Of a stretch of DNA of 64,000 nt, positions 16,092-25,395 are shown piece after piece. Source of the DNA: Mesorhizobium amorphae (GTDB taxonomy: Bacteria; Pseudomonadota; Alphaproteobacteria; Rhizobiales; Rhizobiaceae); contig QFNI01000018.1 of NCBI GenBank assembly GCA_003240775.1, positions 28,294-92,293 of the forward strand, in the 5' to 3' direction. Each line of letters starts with the position of its first letter. Within the stretch, counting starts at the first letter, position 1. A model generated the notes under the pieces. That model saw only the letters and a program-made list of their open reading frames with translations, was not told where the DNA came from and did no database searches. A program made the translations under genes and the position numbers.

Positions 16092-17426
16092 ATGCCCATC
16101 AACATCACAATGCCGGCGCTGTCTCCCACGATGGAGGAAGGCAACCTCGCCAAGTGGCTGGTCAAGGAAGGCGACACCGTTTCGGCCGGAGATGTGATCG
16201 CGGAGATCGAGACCGACAAGGCAACCATGGAAGTGGAGGCCGTGGACGAGGGCACCGTTCAGAAGCTGGTGGTGCCAGCGGGCACCGAAGGCGTGAAGGT
16301 GAATGCGGTTATCGCGATCCTGGCCGCCGAAGGCGAGGACACGAGTGCCGCGCCCGCAGCAGAGGAGCCGAAGGCTGAAGCGCAGAAGCCTGCGGAGAAA
16401 GCGGCGGAGCCTGCGCCCAAGGCGGAGGCCGCAGCCCCCCCCGCGCCCAAGGCCGATGGCGCACGCATGTTCGCTTCCCCGCTCGCGCGGCGCATCGCCA
16501 AGGAAAAGGGCATCGATCTGACAGGCGTGACGGGTTCGGGCCCGCATGGGCGCATCGTGCTGGCCGATGTGGAGGGGGCAAAGGCGCAAGACGCCAAGCC
16601 CGCAGGCGCAACGAGGGCGGAGGCGCCTGCGCAGGCGCAGCCTGCTCCTGCCGCACAGGCCCCGGCACCCAAGCCGGCATCTGACGACGCGGTACGCAAG
16701 CTGTTCGCGGAAGGCTCGTTCGAGACGGTGCCGCACGACACCATGCGCAAGACGATCGCTCGGCGGCTCGTGGAGGCGAAGAGCACGATTCCGCATTTCT
16801 ACCTTTCGGCCGACTGCCAGATCGACGCGCTTCTCGCACTGCGCAAGCAGCTCAACGACGCGGCCCCCACCCGCAAGGGAGAGAAGGGCGAGGAGCCGAC
16901 CTACAAGCTTTCGGTCAACGACCTCGTGATCAAGGCGCTGGCGCTCGCGCTGCGCGACGTGCCGGACGCCAACGTCTCCTGGACGGAAAGCGCCATGCTG
17001 CGCCACAAACATGCCGATGTGGGCGTGGCCGTTTCCATTCCCGGTGGGCTGATCACGCCGATCGTGCGGCGGGCGGAGGAAAAGTCGCTGTCCGCCATCT
17101 CCAACGAGATGAAGGATCTGGCGGCCCGCGCGCGGGCGCGCAAGCTCAAGCCCGAGGAATTCCAGGGCGGCACGTCTGCCGTGTCCAATTTGGGCATGTT
17201 CGGGGTGAAGAACTTCTCCGCCGTGATCAACCCGCCGCATGCGACGATCCTGGCGGTCGGCGCGGGCGAGGAGCGGGCCGTCGTCAAGGATGGGCAGGTG
17301 GTGGTGGCCAACGTGATGTCGGTGACGCTTTCCACCGACCATCGCGCGGTCGACGGAGCGCTTGGTGCCGAGCTGCTCGCGGCCTTCCGCACCTATATCG
17401 AAAAGCCGATGAGCCTCCTGGTCTGA
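16092..17426 (+). CDS. pdhC: Pyruvate dehydrogenase E2, dihydrolipoyllysine acetyltransferase
   Basis: E2 forms the core of the pyruvate dehydrogenase complex and transfers the acetyl group to CoA. The 444 residues comprise one lipoyl domain (1-80, Lys43 in ETDKATM), an Ala/Pro/Lys linker, and a peripheral subunit-binding domain near residues 125-160 (FASPLARRIAKEKGIDL, then GSGPHGRIVLADV). A second Ala/Pro linker leads to the catalytic domain from about residue 210, ending with STDHRAVDGALGAELL, which holds the catalytic His. It begins immediately after the Uma2 stop codon. It is followed 4 bp later by a GDSL hydrolase gene. Confidence 0.97.
   Translation: MPINITMPALSPTMEEGNLAKWLVKEGDTVSAGDVIAEIETDKATMEVEAVDEGTVQKLVVPAGTEGVKVNAVIAILAAEGEDTSAAPAAEEPKAEAQKPAEKAAEPAPKAEAAAPPAPKADGARMFASPLARRIAKEKGIDLTGVTGSGPHGRIVLADVEGAKAQDAKPAGATRAEAPAQAQPAPAAQAPAPKPASDDAVRKLFAEGSFETVPHDTMRKTIARRLVEAKSTIPHFYLSADCQIDALLALRKQLNDAAPTRKGEKGEEPTYKLSVNDLVIKALALALRDVPDANVSWTESAMLRHKHADVGVAVSIPGGLITPIVRRAEEKSLSAISNEMKDLAARARARKLKPEEFQGGTSAVSNLGMFGVKNFSAVINPPHATILAVGAGEERAVVKDGQVVVANVMSVTLSTDHRAVDGALGAELLAAFRTYIEKPMSLLV
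16192..16256 (+). repeat. Direct repeat copy 2: lipoyl-domain DNA of pdhC
   Basis: This is the second copy of the lipoyl-domain repeat described at 14097-14160, inside the pdhC lipoyl domain. Differences are a few, mostly third-position, substitutions. Recombination between the copies would delete the pdhB catalytic part and the Uma2 gene while leaving a fused reading frame. Confidence 0.75.
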
Positions 17427-17430
17427 CCCG

Positions 17431-18069
17431 ATGACGCGCAACATCCTCTGCTACGGCGACTCTCTGACCTGGGGCTACAATGCGGAAGGCCCCGGGCGGC
17501 ACCGGCTGGAAGATCGCTGGCCGAGCGTGCTGGAAGCCGAGTTGGGTCAGGGCTTCCACGTGATCGCCGACGGGCTCAACGGGCGCACCACGGTGTTCGA
17601 GGACGCGATGGCGGGATGCGACCGGCATGGCGCGCGGCTCCTGCCGACCGCGCTTGAAACGCACAAGCCGCTCGATCTCGTGATCCTGTTTCTCGGCGCC
17701 AACGACATGAAGCCCTGGACGGGCAGCAGCGCTCTCGCCTCGCGCTTCGGCATGGAGCGGCTGGTGGAGATCGTGCGCGGCCATCCCTACGGCTTCGGCT
17801 ACGCCGTGCCCAAGGTGGTCATCGTCTCGCCGCCCGCACTCTGCGCGACGGATGACGTGGAGTTCGGCGAGATGTTTGCGGCGATCGAGGAGTCGGGGAA
17901 GCTGGCGGGCGCGTTCGCCCGGCTCGCCGGCCTCGTCGGCTGCGCCCATTTCGACGCAGGCAGCGTGGCGAAGACCACGCCGCTCGACGGCGTTCATCTC
18001 GACGCGGAAAACACGCGCGCGGTGGGCCGCGCGCTGGCGCCGGTGGTGCGCTCCCTCCTCGCCGACTGA
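17431..18069 (+). CDS. SGNH/GDSL-family hydrolase (arylesterase/lysophospholipase type)
   Basis: The 212-residue protein begins with the block I nucleophile motif CYGDSLTWGYN (Ser11). It continues with the block III-like LFLGANDMKPW (Asn near residue 92) and ends with the block V DGVHLDAENTRAVG, supplying the catalytic Asp and His. No signal peptide is visible, so it is probably cytoplasmic. Substrate cannot be told from sequence: relatives cleave aryl esters, acyl-CoA or lysophospholipid. It lies 4 bp after pdhC and 12 bp before lpdA. It is therefore cotranscribed with the pyruvate dehydrogenase genes, an arrangement I recall from other rhizobia. Confidence 0.88.
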   Translation: MTRNILCYGDSLTWGYNAEGPGRHRLEDRWPSVLEAELGQGFHVIADGLNGRTTVFEDAMAGCDRHGARLLPTALETHKPLDLVILFLGANDMKPWTGSSALASRFGMERLVEIVRGHPYGFGYAVPKVVIVSPPALCATDDVEFGEMFAAIEESGKLAGAFARLAGLVGCAHFDAGSVAKTTPLDGVHLDAENTRAVGRALAPVVRSLLAD

Positions 18070-18081
18070 CAGGAGCCTTCC

Positions 18082-19527
<1,446 letters not shown>

Positions 19528-19618
19528 ACCGCGAAAACACTGCAGTTGTCCACAGCTTGCGCCGGAACGCTTGCATTTTTGGCGAGTTTATCCCGCGCGG
19601 CGGAATCCTTTTCTCGGC

Positions 19619-19654
19619 CCGTCCGCAAATGGTCTCTATTTCGGACGGAGAGGG
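19619..19654 (+). promoter_or_regulatory. Hairpin beside the ribosome site of the small membrane protein gene
   Basis: A 7-bp inverted repeat, CCGTCCG (19619-19625) and CGGACGG (19642-19648), ends just inside the ribosome binding site GGAGAGGG (19647-19654) of the downstream gene. Folding would partly cover that site. This is seen directly; any regulatory role is inference. Confidence 0.35.
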
Positions 19655-19657
19655 AAA

Positions 19658-19912
19658 ATGGACGTAAACGGCGTGGGCTGGCTGGCAGCCATCATCATTG
19701 GCGGCTTGGCCGGCTGGCTCGCAGAGATGTTCATGCGCTCGAACATGGGCGTGTTGATGAACATCATTCTCGGCATCATCGGCGCGGTGCTGCTCAACGC
19801 GATCCTCGCGGCCATCGGCGTGTCGCTGGGCGTGGGCTGGATCGCCTACCTGATCACCGGCTTCATCGGTGCCTGTATCTTGATCGCGATCGCACGCGCC
19901 TTCCGACGCTAG
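19658..19912 (+). CDS. GlsB/YeaQ/YmgE family small membrane protein
   Basis: This is an 84-residue inner-membrane protein with three hydrophobic segments and the glycine-rich family pattern WLAAIIIGGLAGWLAEMFM, then NIILGIIGAVLLNAI, then ITGFIGACILIAIARA. The family is known as transglycosylase-associated or general-stress proteins, but biochemical function is unknown. The ATG at 19658 has a strong GGAGAGGG ribosome site. An upstream ATG at 19571 would add 29 residues with no family match. It is a short single gene between lpdA and lipA, closed by a strong terminator. Confidence 0.88.
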   Translation: MDVNGVGWLAAIIIGGLAGWLAEMFMRSNMGVLMNIILGIIGAVLLNAILAAIGVSLGVGWIAYLITGFIGACILIAIARAFRR

Positions 19913-19933
19913 AACGCGCGCAGCCATTCGCTG

Positions 19934-19971
19934 AAGGCCGCCCCGCCATGCGCGGGGCGGCCTTTTTATTT
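19934..19971 (+). terminator. Intrinsic terminator after the small membrane protein gene
   Basis: A 13-bp perfect stem, AAGGCCGCCCCGC (19934-19946) with GCGGGGCGGCCTT (19952-19964), has a 5-base loop and is followed by TTTATTT. This is the clearest intrinsic terminator in the window. Confidence 0.9.
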
Positions 19972-20035
19972 GTGCGTCCCGTCGTTACATTCCGAACACG
20001 CGCATCGAGACGCGCAGGAAATCCAAACGGGTAGA

Positions 20036-20998
20036 ATGGTCACCGTCCTCGACAGAACGCTCGCCGCCAAGCCGCGCCACCCGGAAAAGGCCCACAAGCC
20101 GGACCAGGAAGTGCTGCGCAAGCCGGACTGGATCCGGGTGCGCGCCCCGGTTTCTAAAGGCTATTCCGAGACGCGCGAGATCGTGCGCTCGCATGGGCTC
20201 GTCACCGTCTGCGAAGAGGCGGGCTGCCCCAATATCGGCGAGTGCTGGGACAAGAAGCACGCGACCTTCATGATCATGGGCGAGATCTGCACGCGGGCCT
20301 GCGCCTTCTGCAACGTCGCGACCGGCATCCCGACCGCGCTCGACCCGGGCGAGCCGCAAAGCGTGGCGGACGCGGTGGCGACCATGGGGCTCAGCCATGT
20401 GGTGATCACCTCGGTCGACCGCGACGACCTCGATGACGGGGGCGCGGAGCATTTCGCGCAGGTGATCCGTGCCATCCGCAAAGCCGCGCCGGGTACCACC
20501 ATCGAGATCCTGACACCCGATTTCCTGCGCAAGGACGGCGCGCTCGAAGTGGTGGTCGCGGCGCGCCCCGACGTGTTCAACCACAATCTTGAGACCGTGC
20601 CCTCGAACTACCTCACGGTGCGGCCCGGCGCGCGATACTTCCATTCGCTTCGGCTTCTGCAGCGCGTCAAGGAACTCGATCCGTCGATCTTCACCAAATC
20701 CGGGATCATGGTGGGCCTGGGCGAAGAGCGCCACGAGGTCCTGCAACTCATGGACGATCTGCGCTCGGCCAATGTCGACTTCATGACCATCGGCCAATAC
20801 CTCGCGCCCTCGCGCAAGCATCACCCGGTCAAGCGCTTCGTGACGCCCGACGAGTTCAAGTCGTTCGAGACGGTGGGCAAGACGAAGGGCTTCCTGCTGG
20901 TAGCATCCTCGCCGCTCACGCGCTCCTCGCACCATGCGGGCGAGGATTTCGCGAAGCTGCGCGCCGCGCGCGAAGCCATGCTCGCGCGGAGCCGCTAG
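20036..20998 (+). CDS. lipA: Lipoyl synthase
   Basis: LipA is a radical-SAM enzyme that inserts two sulfur atoms into octanoyl groups on lipoyl domains. The window encodes its main substrates, PdhB and PdhC. The 320-residue protein has the auxiliary iron-sulfur cluster motif CEEAGCPNIGEC near residue 57, the radical-SAM motif CTRACAFC near residue 83 and the C-terminal RSSHHAGEDF motif. The ATG at 20036 was chosen because the 22 residues before it do not resemble the family and overlap the terminator upstream. It is 8 bp before coq10 and probably cotranscribed with it. Confidence 0.97.
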   Translation: MVTVLDRTLAAKPRHPEKAHKPDQEVLRKPDWIRVRAPVSKGYSETREIVRSHGLVTVCEEAGCPNIGECWDKKHATFMIMGEICTRACAFCNVATGIPTALDPGEPQSVADAVATMGLSHVVITSVDRDDLDDGGAEHFAQVIRAIRKAAPGTTIEILTPDFLRKDGALEVVVAARPDVFNHNLETVPSNYLTVRPGARYFHSLRLLQRVKELDPSIFTKSGIMVGLGEERHEVLQLMDDLRSANVDFMTIGQYLAPSRKHHPVKRFVTPDEFKSFETVGKTKGFLLVASSPLTRSSHHAGEDFAKLRAAREAMLARSR

Positions 20999-21006
20999 AC
21001 CAGAGG

Positions 21007-21465
21007 ATGCCGCAATTCAGAACCGAACGGCGCGTGCGCTTCACGCCCGACCAGATGTTTGCGCTGGTGGCCGATGTCGAGCGCTATCCGGAGTTCCTGC
21101 CTCTTTGTGAAGCGCTGTCGGTGCGCTCGCGCCGCGAGCGAGACGGCCAGAGCGTGCTCACCGCCGAGATGACCGTGGGCTACATGGCGATCCGCGAATC
21201 CTTCACCACGCAGGTGCATCTCAAGCCCGCCGAGCACGCGATCGACGCGAGCTACCTCGACGGTCCTTTCAAGAGCCTGCAGAGCCAGTGGCGTTTCGAG
21301 CCGCTGCCCGAGGGCGGGACTCTCGTGCGCTTTTTCGTGGACTACGAGTTCAAGAGCCGGATGCTGGGCGCCTTGATGGGCGCGATGTTCGATCGCGCCT
21401 TTCGCAAATTCGCGGAAGCTTTCGAGAGCCGGGCTGAAAAGATCTACGGGCCGGCATCCGCCTGA
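21007..21465 (+). CDS. Coq10/RatA-type START-domain protein (coenzyme Q-binding)
   Basis: The 152-residue protein is a single SRPBCC/START-like domain. It has the RRVRFTPDQMFALVADVERYPEFLPLC opening (read in segments), the FTTQVHLKP strand, YLDGPFKSLQSQW and FFVDYEFKSRMLG. Homologues bind ubiquinone and support respiration (Coq10), and the same family includes RatA of E. coli. It lies 8 bp after lipA, usual in rhizobia. Its last 22 bp overlap the 3' end of cinA on the other strand. A respiratory quinone role fits the neighbouring pyruvate dehydrogenase and lipoate genes, but this is inference. Confidence 0.88.
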   Translation: MPQFRTERRVRFTPDQMFALVADVERYPEFLPLCEALSVRSRRERDGQSVLTAEMTVGYMAIRESFTTQVHLKPAEHAIDASYLDGPFKSLQSQWRFEPLPEGGTLVRFFVDYEFKSRMLGALMGAMFDRAFRKFAEAFESRAEKIYGPASA

Positions 21466-21941
21466 AGGCGGACAAGGCCGGCGAGCAGCATTCCCAGCGC
21501 TTCCTCGGTCGCGGCCTCGCGGATGGCTTCGCGCGAACGGTCTTGCCACAAGCGCTCGTGGCAATCGAACACGCCGCCCGCATCTGCTGCTGCAAACCAG
21601 ACGAGGCCGACCGGCTTTTCGGCACTGCCGCCGCCGGGGCCCGCGATGCCGGTGATGGCGACGGACACGGCCGCGTGCGAATGGGAGAGCGCGCCAAGCG
21701 CCATGGCCTGGGCTGTCTCGCGGGAAACTGCGCCGTGTGCTGCGATGGTTTCTGCGGGCACGCCGATCATCTCGATCTTGGCTTCGTTGGAATAGGTCAC
21801 GAAACCCCGGTCGAGCGCGGCCGAGGAGCCCGGCAGATCGGTGATGCGGGCCGCTATCATGCCGCCCGTGCAGGATTCGGCGGTCGCGACCCGCGCGCCC
21901 GTCGCGATGCAGGCGGCGAGAACCTCTGATGCGCGGCTCAT
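21444..21941 (-). CDS. CinA C-terminal-domain family protein (nicotinamide-nucleotide amidohydrolase)
   Basis: This is a 165-residue stand-alone CinA C-terminal domain, equivalent to PncC, which deamidates nicotinamide mononucleotide to nicotinate mononucleotide in pyridine nucleotide salvage. Family motifs are VATAESCTGGMIAARITDLPGSS (N-terminal, read in segments), YSNEAKIEMIGVP, GAVSRETAQAMA and ITGIAGPGGGSAEKPVGLVWF. The N-terminal molybdopterin-binding-like domain of long CinA proteins is absent. Its ATG overlaps the ispDF stop by four bases, so the pair is translationally coupled. It faces coq10 tail to tail. Confidence 0.92.
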   Translation of the reverse strand: MSRASEVLAACIATGARVATAESCTGGMIAARITDLPGSSAALDRGFVTYSNEAKIEMIGVPAETIAAHGAVSRETAQAMALGALSHSHAAVSVAITGIAGPGGGSAEKPVGLVWFAAADAGGVFDCHERLWQDRSREAIREAATEEALGMLLAGLVRLQADAGP

Positions 21942-23146
21942 GCGGGAAGCTGCCCGGGGTAGACGACACTGACGGTGGCGAGCGCAGCGATGCCTTCCTC
22001 GCGGCCGACAAAGCCCATGCGCTCGTTGGTGGTGGCCTTGACCGAGACGCGCTCAGTGGAAATCCCGAGCATCTCTGAGAGCGCGCGCGTCATGGCATCG
22101 CGATGGGGCCCGACCTTGGGAGCTTCTGCGATAATGGTGATGTCGGCATTGGCGATGCGGCCGCCGCGCGCGCGAACGAGCGACACAGCATGCTCCACGA
22201 AACGGCGCGAGGCCGCGCCCTTCCACTGCGGGTCGGAGGGTGGAAAATGCGTGCCGATGTCGCCCTGGCCGCAAGTGGCGAGCAGCGCGTCGGTAAGCGC
22301 ATGGAGGGGTGCGTCGGCGTCGGAATGGCCGGACAGGCGGCGGTCGAAGGGGATGGCCACGCCGCAGAGCGTGACGTGGTCGCCCGGCTCGAAGGAGTGG
22401 ACATCATAGCCGGTGCCGGTGCGGACATCGGGGAAGTCGTTTGCCTGCAAGATCTTCTCCGCAATCGCTAGGTCGCGCGCCCAGGTGAGCTTGATGTTGT
22501 CGGGGCTGCCGGCCACGAGGCGCACAGGGAGCCCTGCCCATTCGGCTATCGCCGCGTCGTCCGTGAAATCCCGCCGATTGTCGCCGGCTGCCCGACGGTG
22601 AGCGTCGAGGATGGGCGCGAAGGGGAAGCCCTGGGGGGTCTGGGCCGCCCAGAGCCCGGCCCGTGGAACGGTTTGCTCGATCGTTCCGTCTTTTGTTTCG
22701 CGCTTGAGCGTGTCGGCGATCGGCATCGCGGCGATGGCGCCCGTGCGGGTGTCGAGGCCCGCTATCACGCGAGCGATCAGATCGGGGTCGGAGAAAGGCC
22801 GGGCGCCATCCTGGATCAGGACGGCCGTGGGCGCGTCGGCGGTCAGCGCTTCGAGCCCGCGCAAGACGGATGCCTGCCGTGTCTCGCCGCCTTCCACCAC
22901 GCGCACGCTAGGGCCGAGCGGGCCGCAGGCGGCGGCGAGCAACGCGTGGTCATCAGGGTGGATCACCAGCACGATCGGTCCAATGGCAGGAGTGGCCTCG
23001 AAATTCGCGAGCGTTCGTGCGATCACGGCTTGGCCCGCAAGCGTGCGATATTGCTTGGGGCCATCGGCCGCTCCTGCGCGCGCACCGCGGCCGGCGGCGA
23101 CGATGACGGCGGCGATCTCCGGCTTCTGCGGGGACGAATGCTTCAT
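21938..23146 (-). CDS. ispDF: Bifunctional IspD/IspF enzyme of the MEP isoprenoid pathway
   Basis: The 402-residue fusion carries two enzymes of the methylerythritol phosphate pathway. The N-terminal half (to about residue 235) is the cytidylyltransferase IspD, with VIVAAGRGARAGAADGPKQYRTL (read in segments), QDGARPFSDPDLI, QTPQGF and NIKLTWARDLAIAE. The C-terminal half is the cyclodiphosphate synthase IspF, with TGYDVHSFEPGDHVTLCGV, GHSDADAPLHALTDALL, DIGTHFPPSDPQWKG and SVKATTNERMGFVGREEGIAA. This fusion is typical of alphaproteobacteria. A start 7 codons upstream is also possible. It is divergent from dusB. Confidence 0.96.
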   Translation of the reverse strand: MKHSSPQKPEIAAVIVAAGRGARAGAADGPKQYRTLAGQAVIARTLANFEATPAIGPIVLVIHPDDHALLAAACGPLGPSVRVVEGGETRQASVLRGLEALTADAPTAVLIQDGARPFSDPDLIARVIAGLDTRTGAIAAMPIADTLKRETKDGTIEQTVPRAGLWAAQTPQGFPFAPILDAHRRAAGDNRRDFTDDAAIAEWAGLPVRLVAGSPDNIKLTWARDLAIAEKILQANDFPDVRTGTGYDVHSFEPGDHVTLCGVAIPFDRRLSGHSDADAPLHALTDALLATCGQGDIGTHFPPSDPQWKGAASRRFVEHAVSLVRARGGRIANADITIIAEAPKVGPHRDAMTRALSEMLGISTERVSVKATTNERMGFVGREEGIAALATVSVVYPGQLPA

Positions 23147-23272
23147 GTGGACGGGCAATAGCGGCACATCAGCGACTTGGCTATCAGCGGAAACGCGAGG
23201 CTGAGCGAAGTTGGCTGTTCAAGTCGTAAGCAGGTGCTTCCGCTGCACCCTTTTTAAGCATATAAGCGCGCC

Positions 23273-24262
23273 ATGCTCGACCAACCGCTCACCATCGGCA
23301 AGCTGGAATTGCGCAACCGCGTGTTTCTCGCGCCCATGTCCGGCGTGACCGACGAGCCATTCCGCTTGCGCGCGCACCAAGCCGGCGCCGGGTTGGTCGT
23401 GACCGAGATGGTGGCAAGCGGCGAACTCGTGAAGGAGCGCGGCGACAGCCGGCTGCGCGCCCGGCGGCCCGACATTCCCGTGCATATGGTTCAGCTTGCC
23501 GGCCGGGAGGCCAAGGCCTTGGGCGAGGCTGCGCGGATCGCGGTGGGCGAGGGGGCCGATATCGTCGACATCAACATGGGCTGCCCGGCCAAGAAGGTGA
23601 CGGGCGGCTATTGTGGCTCGGCGCTGATGCGCGACCCCGACCATGCGATCGGGCTGGTGGAGGCCGTCGTTGCGGCGGCAGCGCCCACCCCCGTTACGGT
23701 GAAAATGCGGCTCGGCTGGGACACGTGCTCGATCAACGCCCCATTGGTAGCCAGGCGCGCGGAGGAGGCGGGCGCGCGGATGATCACCGTGCACGGCCGC
23801 ACGCGCGAGCAGTTCTACGAAGGCCAAGCCGATTGGGACGCCATCCGCGCTGTGCGCGACGCCATCACGGTGCCGCTCGTGGTGAACGGCGACATCGTCT
23901 CGGAGGCTTCGGCACGCGAAGCGCTGGCGCGCTCGGGCGCGGATGCGGTGATGGTGGGGCGGGGCTCCTATGGCGCGCCGTGGCTGCCCGGAGGGCTGGC
24001 GCAGGGCACGGATATGGCACCACGGCCCGAGGCGCTCGCGCCTTACGTTATCGAGCATTACGAGGCGATGCTCCTGTTTCATGGTCGCGAGCGGGGCCTG
24101 CGTCAGGCGCGCAAGCACCTCGGCTGGTATCTCGACCGCTGGGCGCCGCATTGCGCGCCCGAGGCGCGGCGCACCGTCATGACATCGCTCGAACCCGCCC
24201 GCGTGATCGAGGCGATGGCGGACGCTTTCGAGAACAATCCCCAGCTGAGGCAGGCGGCATGA
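23273..24262 (+). CDS. dusB: tRNA-dihydrouridine synthase DusB (NifR3)
   Basis: This flavoenzyme reduces uridine to dihydrouridine in the D-loop of tRNA. The 329-residue TIM-barrel protein has LAPMSGVTDEPFR near the N-terminus, NMGCPAKKVTGG with the catalytic Cys near residue 106, TVKMRLGW, MITVHGRTREQFYEG and NGDIVSEASAREAL. It is the first gene of the dusB-ntrB-ntrC operon, hence the older name nifR3. Its stop overlaps the ntrB start by four bases. Linkage of dusB to ntrBC is conserved in alphaproteobacteria. Confidence 0.96.
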   Translation: MLDQPLTIGKLELRNRVFLAPMSGVTDEPFRLRAHQAGAGLVVTEMVASGELVKERGDSRLRARRPDIPVHMVQLAGREAKALGEAARIAVGEGADIVDINMGCPAKKVTGGYCGSALMRDPDHAIGLVEAVVAAAAPTPVTVKMRLGWDTCSINAPLVARRAEEAGARMITVHGRTREQFYEGQADWDAIRAVRDAITVPLVVNGDIVSEASAREALARSGADAVMVGRGSYGAPWLPGGLAQGTDMAPRPEALAPYVIEHYEAMLLFHGRERGLRQARKHLGWYLDRWAPHCAPEARRTVMTSLEPARVIEAMADAFENNPQLRQAA

Positions 24263-25395
24263 CCCCGAACGGCAGGCCCGGTGGCGAGGACGCGGCGCAG
24301 ATCGTGCTGAACACGATCCGCCGCCCCGTGGTGATGATCGACGCGGGCGGCACGGTGTCCTTCGCCAATGCCGATGCGGAGGACTTCTTCCGCGCGAGCG
24401 CGTCGGTTCTGGCGCGCACCACGCTCGACAAGCTCGTGCCTTTCGGCAGCCCCATGCTGACCTTGGTCGACCAGGTGCGCGAGCGCTCGGCGCCCGTCAA
24501 CGAGCACCGCGTGGACGTGTCCTCGCCGCGGCTCGGCATCGAAAAGGTGGTGGACATCTATGCTGCGCCCGTGCCCGAGCTGCCAGGCTCGATCGTGCTC
24601 ATGTTGCAGGAGCGCTCGATGGCGGAGAAGATCGACCGCCAGATGACGCACAGGTCGGCCGCGCGCTCGGTGACGGGCCTGGCGGCCATGCTGGCGCACG
24701 AGATCAAGAACCCGCTTTCCGGCATCAGGGGTGCCGCGCAACTGCTCGAGAGCACCGTGTCCGACGAGGACCGGGCGCTGACCCAGCTGATCCGCGACGA
24801 GACCGACCGGATCGTGGGCCTCGTGGACCGCATGGAGGTGTTTTCCGACGAGCGGCCGGTGGAGCGGTTTCCCGTCAACATCCATCTCGTGCTCGACCAT
24901 GTGAAGGCCATCGCGCGCAACGGATTCGCGCGCAACATTCGCTTCGAGGAGAGCTACGATCCCTCGCTGCCGCCCGTGAACGGCAACCGCGACCAGCTGG
25001 TGCAGGTGCTGCTCAACCTCGTGAAGAACGCGGCCGAAGCCATCGGCGACCGCGAGGACGGGGTGATCACGCTGCATACGGCGTTTCGGGCGGGGATGCG
25101 CGTTTCCGTGCCGGGTACGCAGGCGCGGGTGTCGCTGCCGCTCGAATTCTGCGTCGAAGACAATGGCGGGGGCGTGCCGGACGATCTGCTGCCGATCCTG
25201 TTCGATCCCTTCATCACCACCAAGCCCAACGGCTCGGGGCTGGGGCTGGCGCTGGTCGCCAAGATCGTGGGCGAGCACGGCGGCATCATCGAGTGCGATT
25301 CGACGGGACGCGGCACGGTGTTCCGCGTTCTGATGCCCGCCTGGAAGGACGAGAGCGAGCCCAAGAAGGGCGAGAAGGGGAAGAAGCTCGCATGA
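24259..25395 (+). CDS. ntrB: Nitrogen regulation sensor histidine kinase NtrB (GlnL)
   Basis: NtrB phosphorylates or dephosphorylates NtrC according to PII (GlnB) signalling of nitrogen status. The 378-residue cytoplasmic protein has an N-terminal PAS domain (about residues 15-110), a HisKA domain with His147 in MLAHEIKNPLSG, and a GHKL ATPase domain with LLNLVKNAAEAIG (N box), VEDNGGGVPDD (G1) and GSGLGLALVAKI (G2). It has no membrane segments. The ATG lies within the dusB stop (ATGA) and its own stop overlaps the ntrC ATG, so dusB, ntrB and ntrC are coupled. Confidence 0.96.
   Translation: MTPNGRPGGEDAAQIVLNTIRRPVVMIDAGGTVSFANADAEDFFRASASVLARTTLDKLVPFGSPMLTLVDQVRERSAPVNEHRVDVSSPRLGIEKVVDIYAAPVPELPGSIVLMLQERSMAEKIDRQMTHRSAARSVTGLAAMLAHEIKNPLSGIRGAAQLLESTVSDEDRALTQLIRDETDRIVGLVDRMEVFSDERPVERFPVNIHLVLDHVKAIARNGFARNIRFEESYDPSLPPVNGNRDQLVQVLLNLVKNAAEAIGDREDGVITLHTAFRAGMRVSVPGTQARVSLPLEFCVEDNGGGVPDDLLPILFDPFITTKPNGSGLGLALVAKIVGEHGGIIECDSTGRGTVFRVLMPAWKDESEPKKGEKGKKLA

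Noticed and set aside
15588..17444. Long minus-strand frame opposite the Uma2 gene and pdhC
   Set aside because: It is an antisense shadow of pdhC, with Arg/Leu/Gly-rich low-complexity translation and no ribosome site.
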